Shown piece after piece: positions 32,360 to 40,998 of a stretch of 64,000 nucleotides of DNA. The stretch comes from Saccharomycopsis crataegensis (lineage: Eukaryota; Ascomycota; Saccharomycetes; Ascoideales; Saccharomycopsidaceae). Position 1 is the stretch's first letter, and each line of letters begins with the position of its first letter. The notes under the pieces are model-generated. The model saw only the letters and a program-made list of their open reading frames with translations. It was not told where the DNA came from and did no database searches. The position numbers and the translations under genes are program-made. The stretch covers positions 558,001-622,000 of the forward strand of contig NW_027043838.1 in assembly GCF_037102585.1 (NCBI RefSeq), given 5' to 3'.

Positions 32360-32933
32360 GGCGCCTATCTTTATTATTTTCATTTTTTTTTTTTTTTTTT
32401 GCTATTGTTTTTTCACTGCTGGGTACTGGTGCTATTGGTATGGGTCTCTTGAATGCACGTCCATTCATTATTATGATTATCATTCTTTTACATAATTTTT
32501 TCTTTAATGAACAATTTTAGTGCTTCTTTTGTTGGTAGAATCTCTGCCATTTGTCGTGGTTTACTACATGCCTAACTAAAGTGTTAAAAGCATATCAACA
32601 TTATCACGTGAATTTGCTACTTGAATCCTCTTCCGTGGGTATCATTGATGAAACATTTTGGAGTTAACAAATTTTAGAGGAATCCTTGGTTTATATTAAT
32701 GTCAAAAATATATTTTGAAAAGGAAATGGGAAACTGGTAATGATAAAAATAATTTCCGTTTGCTCTTTTTTGACATCATAGCAGAAAGCTCAAAAGAAAG
32801 TCTTTCTATTTGATTGAAAAAATTACAATACAAGCGCTCAGCCTAATATCCTGGTGAGAATCTTCACGATTACTATCCATATAATATTGAATTTGGTACC
32901 AATTACTTGAGATACCTGGAGTCCGTATCTAAA
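32360..32933. other. Intergenic region before the secreted-protein gene
   Basis: About 570 bases with a T run near 32383-32400 and an E-box ATCACGTGA at 32603-32611. No gene seen. Confidence 0.5.
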
Positions 32934-33512
32934 ATGAAATATTTATCAATGTATTCAGTCATTCTACTATGTTTTTGCTTCAAATCATTACATGGTTTTC
33001 CCTTGTTAGAAACATGTGGCTATTTCAAAAGAGACTCGCAAGATATACTACTACTGGAGGGCCAAACAACTGTTTCTTCTTCTTCGATTGTTGCTGAAAA
33101 AATCAAGAAGATCTCTGACGCGTCATCAAGATCAACTGCGACAACTTCCACTGATATTTCGTATTTGCCAGATATTACTGGTGCAGCGTCGTCGTCAGAC
33201 GTTATTCTGGAAACAGAAATTGAGCAGTTGATAGATTCAGGTGATTTCTTTGCGCATGGTGGCTCTTACGTTTTCCGAAACTCGTCTGGCTACTATTTCA
33301 TTAATGGTACAGCATTGCTGGGAAAATTGGATATTCTCGATAATGGTAGTAGTAGCATTGACATTTCGGAGCCCCTCGTTACATCTCTATCTCAAGATGA
33401 AATCGATCAATTAGTGAAATCTGCTGAGGAGAAGTATAAAACAAAGGATGTGTTCAATATTCAAAGCACAGGAATTTATGAGGATATAGGGCAATTGAAA
33501 CTCATTTTTTAG
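32934..33512 (+). CDS. Small predicted secreted protein, unrecognised
   Basis: 192 residues that I do not recognise. The N-terminus is a classical signal peptide: MKYLSMYS, then a hydrophobic core VILLCFCF, with likely cleavage after residue 21 (SLHG). A Lys-Arg at 32-33 is a possible Kex2 site, which would release a propeptide of about 12 residues. Three N-glycosylation sequons are visible (NSS in FRNSSG, NGT, NGS), and the middle is Ser/Thr-rich. There is no GPI-type C-terminus. It holds three CTG codons (33054, 33207, 33318), more per codon than any other gene here, so its codon use differs from its neighbours. An upstream in-frame TTG is ignored. It is probably a real, fast-evolving secreted or wall protein. 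Function unknown. Confidence 0.7.
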   Translation: MKYLSMYSVILLCFCFKSLHGFPLLETCGYFKRDSQDILLLEGQTTVSSSSIVAEKIKKISDASSRSTATTSTDISYLPDITGAASSSDVILETEIEQLIDSGDFFAHGGSYVFRNSSGYYFINGTALLGKLDILDNGSSSIDISEPLVTSLSQDEIDQLVKSAEEKYKTKDVFNIQSTGIYEDIGQLKLIF

Positions 33513-34437
33513 TTGATAACAGCCGTCTTTTTATTTGATTCCCTTACTTATGGCAACAAACATGAGCTAGAAAACCTTATGAGAAGCAGAACTAGAAATT
33601 AAGGTGTAAACACTCGCCTAAACTTGTGTATTTGTTTAGTATTACGCGATCGACGTGGTTTTTCTGTAGTGCACAACTCAGCTCTCATGGATGCACCAAA
33701 CACAGTCCCATTAGATATTGGTTTACCCTTTCTATTTCTGCTACCCTTATTTATTATATATCAATCAGAGGGTTATTTTTCGCATTTCGAGAGCGAAATG
33801 TATCTATTTAGTTAACCAATTTAATGAATGAATATATTCAGTGTGAGCATGCTATACACCCATAATATGATACTGATGGTTGTGTAGAACATTTTATCGA
33901 CCAATATCCAAGTATCCCTTGGAAGCAATTACAACACAAACTATACCCAGAATCAATTTTTTCTAGCTCATTATTGACAGCTTCTCACTGATGTCAATGT
34001 GCATGTAGATTATTGTCCAAAAATAATATACGTGCTTATAAGCATTGGCAAAACCCTTCATCAATATGTATGAATTGTTTCGATTTTCATCACTGCTTGA
34101 AACTGTTTCCAGCAGTGATAAAATAGGGCCTCTAATAAACTGCTAACTAGAGAGTTAAGATAAGTAAAGCCCGAGGAGGAATAAAGTACACCGATCAACC
34201 AGAAGAGGGCGAGTAGAATCGCCTGGATGATCAATCGGCTTTATTATTGCCTTTCCCCGGGAACACCATGTCGGTGGAATATTATGCGGTCAATATATGC
34301 ACGCATTTTAGGAAATTAGAAACTCCTTTATTGAAACAAAATTGCAGACCACCAAAAACGGTTGTCATATTTGAATTTTTTTTCTTTTATTTAACCTGTA
34401 CCATATATCATTGATCTAACCCCGTTCAAATTTCTCC
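33513..34437. other. Gene-free region with hairpin-forming repeats
   Basis: About 925 bases. A small hairpin lies at 33783-33800 (CATTTCG-AGAG-CGAAATG), a 12-base palindrome at 34033-34044, and a 31-base near-perfect palindrome at 34089-34119. No supported gene. Confidence 0.5.
34089..34119. repeat. 31-bp near-perfect palindrome
   Basis: Arms of 15 bases (ATCACTGCTTGAAAC / GTTTCCAGCAGTGAT) around a single central T, with one mismatched pair. Beyond one more mismatch, three T-A pairs extend it outwards. It could fold as a near-complete cruciform or RNA hairpin. Confidence 0.8.
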
Positions 34438-34680
34438 ATGTTAGGAGAGTTCTCACAATTCAGTAAAATTGGCAGTGACTGTGAAGAAAGACTATTGTGG
34501 TATGCCTCTTCCTATGAGGATAAGGACACCTTGCCTCTCTATTACAGGCTAGAAAAAATTAATTCATTAGTGGAAAGACCTTCTTTTTGCTGGTTTCCAA
34601 ATGTGATATCACAAAGTATTCTTGGACTCTTGGATTATTTGCGGGAACCTGAAAATAATCACAGAACGTTGGTTATATGA
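34438..34680 (+). CDS. Possible small protein (80 aa)
   Basis: An 80-residue open frame beginning with ATG at 34438 (MLGEFSQFSKIGSDCEERLL), with mixed acidic and hydrophobic composition and no membrane segment or known motif. It sits alone in a gene-poor stretch. The composition looks protein-like, but the length is close to what chance allows in AT-rich DNA, and I see no homolog. Confidence 0.3.
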   Translation: MLGEFSQFSKIGSDCEERLLWYASSYEDKDTLPLYYRLEKINSLVERPSFCWFPNVISQSILGLLDYLREPENNHRTLVI

Positions 34681-34970
34681 TCGGTGTCTAGTTAGTTTAC
34701 ATGTGTACTTAAAGTATCGCTTTCTCTAACTGTTGTAGCTCCATCCTATTAGTATGGCAGAAGATTGTAGACTTACAATAATGAAATACATTTCACTGAG
34801 TTATCTAACTTTTACCGTAGTGAATTATAACGAAACAATTCAAAACTGAAAAGTTTAACAATCAATTACCCTTGAATTGGCCCATTAAATTAAAGTATAG
34901 AGGCCAGGAAAAATAGGAAACCATCTTCACGCATAACTGCTAACAAAATAGCCTGAACTAAAGAGGAAAA

Positions 34971-35001
34971 ATTTTCTTTTGAAAAATTTTCAAAAGAAAA
35001 T
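34971..35001. repeat. 31-bp perfect palindrome
   Basis: Two 15-base arms (ATTTTCTTTTGAAAA / TTTTCAAAAGAAAAT) around a single central A, with no mismatch. The same total length and one-base centre occur in the palindrome 880 bases upstream, although the sequences are unrelated. Confidence 0.85.
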
Positions 35002-35413
35002 GCTTGCACATCTTAATTTTATTTTTTTATGCCAAACAATAAAATGGTGTGGCAAAATTGAACCATTGAGTGGAGTTTTTTTTGTTTTTATTGGGGTAGT
35101 TTTTTTTTAGCTTTACGAGAGCAATGAAATAGTAGTAGCCTTCGGAAATGGTCCAACGAACAAAGCACCATGTTTATAGATAGGTTTTGGCAACCTGCGT
35201 CTCACCAAAATAGGTCGAGATTTTTTTTCTTTTTTTTTCAGTGCGTCAAGTAGTGGATCTGCAATGGGACAAACATAGCAGATAGAGTGCATGTTTGTTT
35301 GTCTTTTGGCGTTTAGTAATATCGGTACATCTTGGGGACGGTTTGCATAAACCCATTTCTGTAAAGGATTAAAAGGGGCCCAAATTCCACTTGTTTCCTT
35401 TTTTCTGCTTCTA

Positions 35414-35414
35414 T

Positions 35415-35446
<32 letters not shown>

Positions 35447-35447
35447 T
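35414..35447 (+). repeat. CTTT microsatellite
   Basis: About eight tetranucleotide CTTT units in the probable 5' leader of the tetraspan A gene. It is a pyrimidine tract that could vary in length between strains. Confidence 0.8.
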
Positions 35448-35511
35448 GTTTCTTTTTTTCAATCTTTTATTTTCCACCTCACCTCCAAGTAACTTTGACA
35501 ATTAATCATCA

Positions 35512-36114
35512 ATGCCTGCCAGATCCGCTGACGCCATATTTTTCTATTCTACTATTGTTTTTGCAGTGGTTTCTTGGATCGTTTTACTCGTTCCTCTTGC
35601 TTACGCACAAGCTCAATACTTCTGGAATTTTTATGATGATGATTTTGATTATGCTTCTTCTTATGATGATGACTTGCTTTTTGAAACATATTCTGCTACC
35701 TCATACTCCTCAGTTTGGTGGGCCTTTGGTTATGAAACATTCCTTATTGCCTTCCTTGTCGCTCTCAGATTAATTCCAAACCGCTTTAATGCTTTGTTAC
35801 CAGTATCTTTGGTCCTTGTTTCTATTTGGAATAACTACACGACCCTTTCTATTTATATTTTTGAGACCACCAGCTACATTCGTGCTATTAATGCTGGTAG
35901 CGCCATGTTAGCAATTGTTGGGTTTGTATGGTTGTTCTATTACAGTTATGAAAAGAAATCCGCTATTCTTGCAGATGAAGTTGTTGATGATGAAAAAGCC
36001 GTGGAGAATGCTACTCCTGCTGCTGTTGAGCCTGCTGCTGTTGAGCCTGACGCCAAGCATGTGACCGAATCTGCCACCGAGCCAGCCACGGAACCAGAGG
36101 CTAACACTGTTTAG
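35512..36114 (+). CDS. Four-helix membrane protein A (tetraspan family)
   Basis: A 200-residue protein with four predicted membrane helices: about residues 9-32 (FYSTIVFAVVSWIVLLVPLAYA), 68-88, 95-115 and 126-146. The first extracytoplasmic loop is full of Asp and Tyr (FYDDDFDYASSYDDD) and ends in an SVWW motif entering helix 2. The cytosolic tail is acidic with a repeated AAVEP unit. The topology recalls the MARVEL/SUR7-type membrane-organising proteins, but I see no diagnostic motif, so the family name is only a guess. It is a paralog of the gene at 37802: shared features are the (S/A)WIVL stretch in helix 1, the VWW motif before helix 2, and the helix-4 pattern ending in W-L-(F/W)-Y. The start at 35512 leads straight into the first helix. 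Confidence 0.8.
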   Translation: MPARSADAIFFYSTIVFAVVSWIVLLVPLAYAQAQYFWNFYDDDFDYASSYDDDLLFETYSATSYSSVWWAFGYETFLIAFLVALRLIPNRFNALLPVSLVLVSIWNNYTTLSIYIFETTSYIRAINAGSAMLAIVGFVWLFYYSYEKKSAILADEVVDDEKAVENATPAAVEPAAVEPDAKHVTESATEPATEPEANTV

Positions 36115-36699
36115 ATAGAAATTTGCGCTTGCTAAATCAAGACAATTTTCAAGATTTACTTATCCTCTCTTGACTTTCTCAAATAATTTTATTCTACTTT
36201 CACATGTCCTCCTTTAATGATTTCGTTTTTGTTATGACCACTACCTAATTTTCCAGTTGCCTCCGGCTTCCAACTAATATCTAATATACCATATTGATTT
36301 TATGAATATTTATTCATTGCTAATATACCACTTTTAAGTTATGAATGCTTGCCTAATGTGTGTGATCATCTAATTATCTAGCATGGCTCTTGATTTCTTG
36401 TCGCAGGTGTAACACCCCTAGTATAAAAATCTAACCCTTCGTATTTCATAAGTAATCGTTTCATAATTTAATATAAATGAAACTTCACGTATTGAAATCA
36501 GCCCTCGATAATATAATTGTTCACAAGTCATATCTAATTACAAAGTAATTTTTAAAATGGCAAGCTTCCTAAACTATATTTCCAGATATTGACAAGAAAA
36601 ATGACATATAATCAAAGTTTGTGGTGCTTTCTTCCAGAAAATAGCTACCCACTAGATTCTGTAAGCATTTTATGCAAAATAGCTTTTACAGCTGTGAGT
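36115..36699. other. Intergenic region after tetraspan A
   Basis: About 585 AT-rich bases with a perfect GGTGTAACACC palindrome at 36406-36416. No gene seen. Confidence 0.5.
36406..36416. promoter_or_regulatory. GGTGT-A-ACACC palindrome
   Basis: Perfect 11-base palindrome about 290 bases before the decayed tetraspan copy. A longer version, GGGTGT-G-ACACCC, lies at 37306-37318 before the intact tetraspan B gene. Two half-sites of ACACC(C) facing each other suggest a dimeric binding site. The factor is unknown. Confidence 0.4.
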
Positions 36700-36958
36700 C
36701 AGTAAATGGCCAATCAAACTGATTTCTTGTAGTTTCACAAAGTGTTTCAGCTTCCAAAGATGACTTGATCCTTTGCTATCGTGCTCATTTTTGCGGCAGC
36801 TCACTGTTTTTGCTTTTGATACAGGCTATTTTTCTTACTGATCTATTGATGATTATATTTCCAATTTGGGAGCGGCCGTGAAGATTGTGACACTCTCAGT
36901 TGTCATTGCTGATTTCCTACTATTCTGGGCACTCCTCTGGGTTTTAAACTATTCATAA
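36700..36958 (+). pseudogene. Decayed third copy of the tetraspan family
   Basis: Between the two intact tetraspan genes lies DNA that aligns with the 3' half of tetraspan B (about 38000-38250). The clearest block, 36784-36860, translates as HFCGSSLFLLLIQAIFLTD. Tetraspan B has SHLCNSLTIVALIQAILVTD, including the shared LIQAI..TD core. A second block in another frame (AAVKIVTLSVVIADFLLFW, ending at the TAA of 36956-36958) matches helix 4. At least one frameshift and in-frame stops separate the blocks, and the 5' half is not recognisable. This shows an ancestral array of at least three copies. It is a host gene relic, not a mobile element. Confidence 0.65.
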
Positions 36959-37801
36959 TACCTCTGAGTTTTTTTCAGCCTGTTTCACTGTTCCAGTTTC
37001 CAATGTCCTCTCCCAGCTAGTTGGTGGATTTTTAGTCAACAAAAAAAATTCTCATATCGTCAGTCTTATCAGGTTTAGTGTGCATTGACTCAAAACAATA
37101 AATTGGTACTCATTTTTGGTCTTTGTTTCTATTATGAGAAACTCGTTACTTCTTTCGACCATATTTAAATATCTAACCCTATTTTTGGGATAATGGGGCC
37201 CATTTAAAATTTATTGTCTCTCAAATTAATGCCATCTCAATTTTGTGTTGTGATTCGTGCACACTTTTTGTGTGCAACAAATCAAAACCCACTGTTCTGG
37301 GTACAGGGTGTGACACCCGTTTATTGACCTTAACATAAGCAAGCTTCTTTCGTAGCTACGTGGAGAAGAAAATGGCGTAATGAAAGTAGCCATGGTTGTT
37401 TCAAATGATTTTTCTGTTATTTTTTTGAAATAATTGAGGTAAAGAAATAAACTAATCCCTAAATGCTGAAACCAATGCTAAATTTTGGAATTGTATCACA
37501 ATGACTGAAGAGATTGTGCCCCCCCTCCTCCAAAATTTTTGACAGTATTTTCAGTAGAAACATTATATAGCAACAATTCGACAATAAAGTTTCTGCAGGA
37601 TCTCTTTACTAATCATTTACAAAAAAAAAAAAAAAAACTATTGCTCCATGAGGTGCTATATAAACCGTCTCCCATTTCAAAAATGTTTAGGGAAAACAAG
37701 AAATCTCATGAGTCGTATCAAGCTTTCTTTTTATTTAATCAGGTTCCCATCTTTTTTTTTTAAGAATATTATAAGTGATCAAATCTTTTCTTACCTTTAT
37801 C
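36959..37801. other. Upstream region of tetraspan B
   Basis: About 840 bases with the GGGTGTGACACCC palindrome at 37306-37318, a C run near 37520 and an A run near 37621-37637. No gene seen. Confidence 0.5.
37306..37318. promoter_or_regulatory. GGGTGT-G-ACACCC palindrome
   Basis: Perfect 13-base palindrome about 485 bases upstream of the tetraspan B start. It shares the GGTGTnACACC core with the site at 36406-36416. Confidence 0.4.
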
Positions 37802-38539
37802 ATGCATTTCAAAAAGAGTTCATCACAGTCCACCCTGTACAAGGTGCCCCTTGTTGGATTTTACATCAATTTTGTCTTTGCCTTTTGCGCCTGGATTGTA
37901 TTGTTTATTGCTACCGCTATTAGCCAACATGATCTCAATTCTAGAATTGTGCCTACTTACAGCTATCATATAGCTCGTGGTAAGATTTTTAGTTTTGTGT
38001 GGTGGGCAATTTTCTACCAGCTTTTCGTTTTTGGTATCGCCCTTGTTCAAAGCTTTAGTGTTATGGGAGAAAGCTGGATGTTTTTTTGCAACTCTCATTT
38101 GTGCAACAGCTTGACCATTGTTGCTTTAATTCAGGCCATTCTTGTTACTGATCGGTTTATTTTTTCCATTTTCAACTCGGAAATCGCAGTTGGGGTCGGG
38201 GCTCTCTTGATTGCTATTGCTAATTTCTTGTGGCTTTGGTACTTCTCCAAGTTTCAATCCATTTGTGCCACTTGTGAGCATGATCGGGTGTTGGATCGTG
38301 AAAAGTCAGTGGGTACTGCTGTCGCTACTAATGCTGCTGGTGCAGAGGCCACTGCTAATGCCCCACATGAAGGCTACAATTACAATGTTGCTCAAAATGA
38401 GCGGACTGGCGGTGATGCTATGATGACCGGCGATGCTAATAAGTTTAACACCAGACCTTCCGTTAGTGACACTCAGCACAGTCAAACTACTGCCGCTGCG
38501 CCAGAAGCTCCTGCTCCTGTTTTAAATACCAACCATTAA
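37802..38539 (+). CDS. Four-helix membrane protein B (tetraspan family)
   Basis: A 245-residue paralog of the gene at 35512. Four helices are predicted at about residues 18-42 (VGFYINFVFAFCAWIVLFIATAI), 66-90, 100-122 and 130-152. The first loop is short and the VWW motif precedes helix 2 (SFVWWAIFYQLFVFG). Loop 2 holds two cysteines (FFCNSHLCNS) that could form a disulfide, absent from paralog A. After helix 4 comes CATCEHD and a long Ala/Thr-rich, disordered cytosolic tail. The ATG at 37802 is preferred; a GTG nine codons upstream opens the frame. The two intact copies share fold and motifs but little sequence, so the duplication is old. Role unknown; plasma membrane or eisosome-type membrane organisation is a guess from topology only. 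Confidence 0.78.
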   Translation: MHFKKSSSQSTLYKVPLVGFYINFVFAFCAWIVLFIATAISQHDLNSRIVPTYSYHIARGKIFSFVWWAIFYQLFVFGIALVQSFSVMGESWMFFCNSHLCNSLTIVALIQAILVTDRFIFSIFNSEIAVGVGALLIAIANFLWLWYFSKFQSICATCEHDRVLDREKSVGTAVATNAAGAEATANAPHEGYNYNVAQNERTGGDAMMTGDANKFNTRPSVSDTQHSQTTAAAPEAPAPVLNTNH

Positions 38540-40998
38540 TAATTTAAATGGTCTGTTTCTTTTTCTACTTTAAAATATTATTATTGTTATTGTTATTGGT
38601 CTGATTTGTTGCGATTTTTTTTTGAATTTGTGCTGTTTGCAGGAGGCAGTGTTTCTACCCTACACATATTGCGATGTATCTTCTTATATAGTGTGTCTTG
38701 TTGAATATAATATTAAACTATGTATTGTATATATGATGATTATTTTGAAAAAGATTTTACTGTGTCAGTGGGACATAAAAAAAAAATAAGGGAACCCAGA
38801 GATGCAATTTTGATATGTGCACCAGATTTTGTGTTCCAAAATGAGGTTATTTCCTCCTGATTAGGGAATTCTGTTTTGGCGGTTTTCATGCAATTACTCC
38901 AAAAGGGTGATTAACGTACCTTCTGGAGAAATGGTAGCCATTTTTTAGTTGGTTATTTGTATGGTGTTATAATTTGAGCTCACCTTGTATTCCATGAAAA
39001 TTTCTGTATATTTCAAAGAGCCATAGTGATCTCTCTAATATCGAGGTTGGGTTTCTATAGTTCGTGACATAAGAATGTCTTTCTCGCGGTTTGATAGTAG
39101 TTAATGGTAACAAGTAGTAGAGCTTTAACCACCTGGTTTATTCCATCCTGAAATATCTTGCTTTTTCTTATCTAAAATATGCCACTTTCTAAAGTTGGCA
39201 ATATTTCCAAGATTCAATGGATGTCACACGCATTATGAGTTATTGTGGACTTGATTCCCATTTTTATTACTTCACGTCTATATGCAAGAAATTCATAAAT
39301 ATATAAGTTACGCCTTATTTTTATATTCTTTGTGAGTATATTTTAATGAATTTCAATTAAAGGAACGATATATTTTAGTTGGTATGGTATCACGCTCATG
39401 GTACAATTTCTGCGTGACCAATTGTGGCCAACCATCTTACGTTAGCGTTGTAGGAAGTTGTCGTCAGAGACGTACACTAAAAATTCCTTGTCTATTTAGG
39501 GAAAATCTTCAGGTCATTCGAAAGATGAAACGAAACTGGGGTGCAAAGAATCTACGTTACAATATTTCATATATGAAATCTTTGCCCAAAAGATTCACAA
39601 ATATAAATTGTTACGTGTGGTATTTTTTTACTTTTTTAGTGGATTACGTTTATATGATGTGCCAAAAAAAAGAAGAAAGTTATTTTCCCTATGATGTCCT
39701 CCACTTCAACACATTTTATCAAGAAATAAATTAGATTAAATATTTATAATTGAAATGGTAAATCAATGTAATAGATAATGAGGATTTTTGGCATCTTGGC
39801 CAGCTACTGGAATTGGAAACTAGGAAATTCCCTCAGTCTTATTTTTCCAAGCAATTAACCAAATGTGTTTAACAAGAGGCCCAAAACACAACATGGGATC
39901 CCTAACTAATTGATTCCCTTACACAAAAACTAAATTACAGAAATGTTTCCTATTACCATTTTTGCAGCCAGGGCGTTTGAAACTGTCGATCTACATATGC
40001 ACTAAAATAGCCAGGATTTCTCCAATACTAAAGAAAAATAGATATCATCCGTCCATCAGCTGTGCTGGTATATCTCACACAGATTGTATTGAATATAAAT
40101 TCTTTTGCTCATTTATGGCCTACTAGTCTAAGCGAATAACCATGGAAAAGCCGTATTTTATCGCCATTTCTTGCAGAAAAAACATGGATTTTCCTACACA
40201 ATAGTATTTTTATGGGGGAGAATCAGGTAATTTTCTTTGGATAAGTCCTTCTTCAAACACCACGTCTGCTGAAACGCACTAAAATCCCCCGTTGCGCAGG
40301 AGTATGTATTAAAGTTACAAAGATACAAAAATACAAAAATACAAGAACAAACCCGACAATTGGTAAATTGATAAAGGGATTTCTGTAATAATATCTTTTA
40401 TACTATTTCACAAAGCTTTATGAGGTAGTTACAATGATTGCTGGTCGCATTCTTATCTTCGTATCATGTGTGGTGTTGTTTTTTTCTGTTGCTATTTTTA
40501 ATGGTTTGCCATGTGTTAAATTGGTGACTGTTTGAGCTCGTGCAGTTGTTTTATCCTGTTAACTTTCCTATTGTTGAGCTTTCTTTTATCTTTAAGAAAT
40601 CCACAAGTTAGGATAGCTCCAGAGAAAAATTACAAGCTAGCGATACTAGCGCAGCGCATGCAACGCTGTTTAGCGTCTCTTCTATGCATGAATCTCCAAT
40701 CTCAAACATGGAAGTTGAAACATGAGTAAACGTTCGTAGTTTCATTGAGATGTTTCGAAGTCTGCAACCCTATCAATGGATCCCTAATTTCCCTGGTAGC
40801 ATATATAGCGAAGGCAAATGTTCAATATTTTACAATGTCTAGTTTTTTTATGGTAAACACTTACCTTATAACCACCTTTTAACATTTCACGGTACTATCA
40901 CAACACAAAAATACAATCCGTTATTAGCCATTAATTAATAGTACTTTGGATTAACACACTTATCCACAAAGACTCTAGTTCAATAACAAGAATAAAAA
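38540..40998. other. Long gene-free region upstream of the velvet gene
   Basis: About 2.46 kb, the longest gene-free stretch here. It contains a possible small frame at 39384-39734 and a short ATACAAAA-type repeat near 40319-40347, and otherwise nothing I can name. Long 5' regions of this kind are common before developmental regulators in yeasts. Confidence 0.5.
39384..39734 (+). CDS. Possible orphan protein (116 aa), doubtful
   Basis: An ATG-started frame of 116 codons with many Arg, Lys, Tyr and Cys (QRRTLKIPCLFRENL, FTFLVDYVYMMCQKKEE). I see no domain or homolog. In DNA this rich in A and T a chance frame of this length somewhere in the gene-poor part is plausible, so it is listed only as a possibility. 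Confidence 0.2.
   Translation: MVSRSWYNFCVTNCGQPSYVSVVGSCRQRRTLKIPCLFRENLQVIRKMKRNWGAKNLRYNISYMKSLPKRFTNINCYVWYFFTFLVDYVYMMCQKKEESYFPYDVLHFNTFYQEIN

Larger units (their letters stand above)
34681..35511. other. Upstream region of the tetraspan A gene
   Basis: About 830 bases containing the perfect 31-base palindrome at 34971-35001, T runs, and a CTTT microsatellite at 35414-35447 just before the start codon. No gene seen. Confidence 0.5.

Noticed and set aside
33624-33815. Two overlapping frames of about 60 codons after the secreted-protein gene
   Set aside because: Short, overlapping in different frames, and covering a hairpin; nothing supports either.
35495-35773. 92-codon frame overlapping the start of the tetraspan A gene
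   Set aside because: It is a shifted frame of the real gene with no independent support.
37530-37545. AATTTTTGA resembling an Sm-protein site of a spliceosomal RNA
   Set aside because: No flanking stems or conserved snRNA sequence around it; the motif is common in AT-rich DNA.
40434-40535. 33-codon hydrophobic frame upstream of the velvet gene
   Set aside because: Could be an upstream ORF in a long leader, but a single short hydrophobic frame in T-rich DNA is weak evidence.
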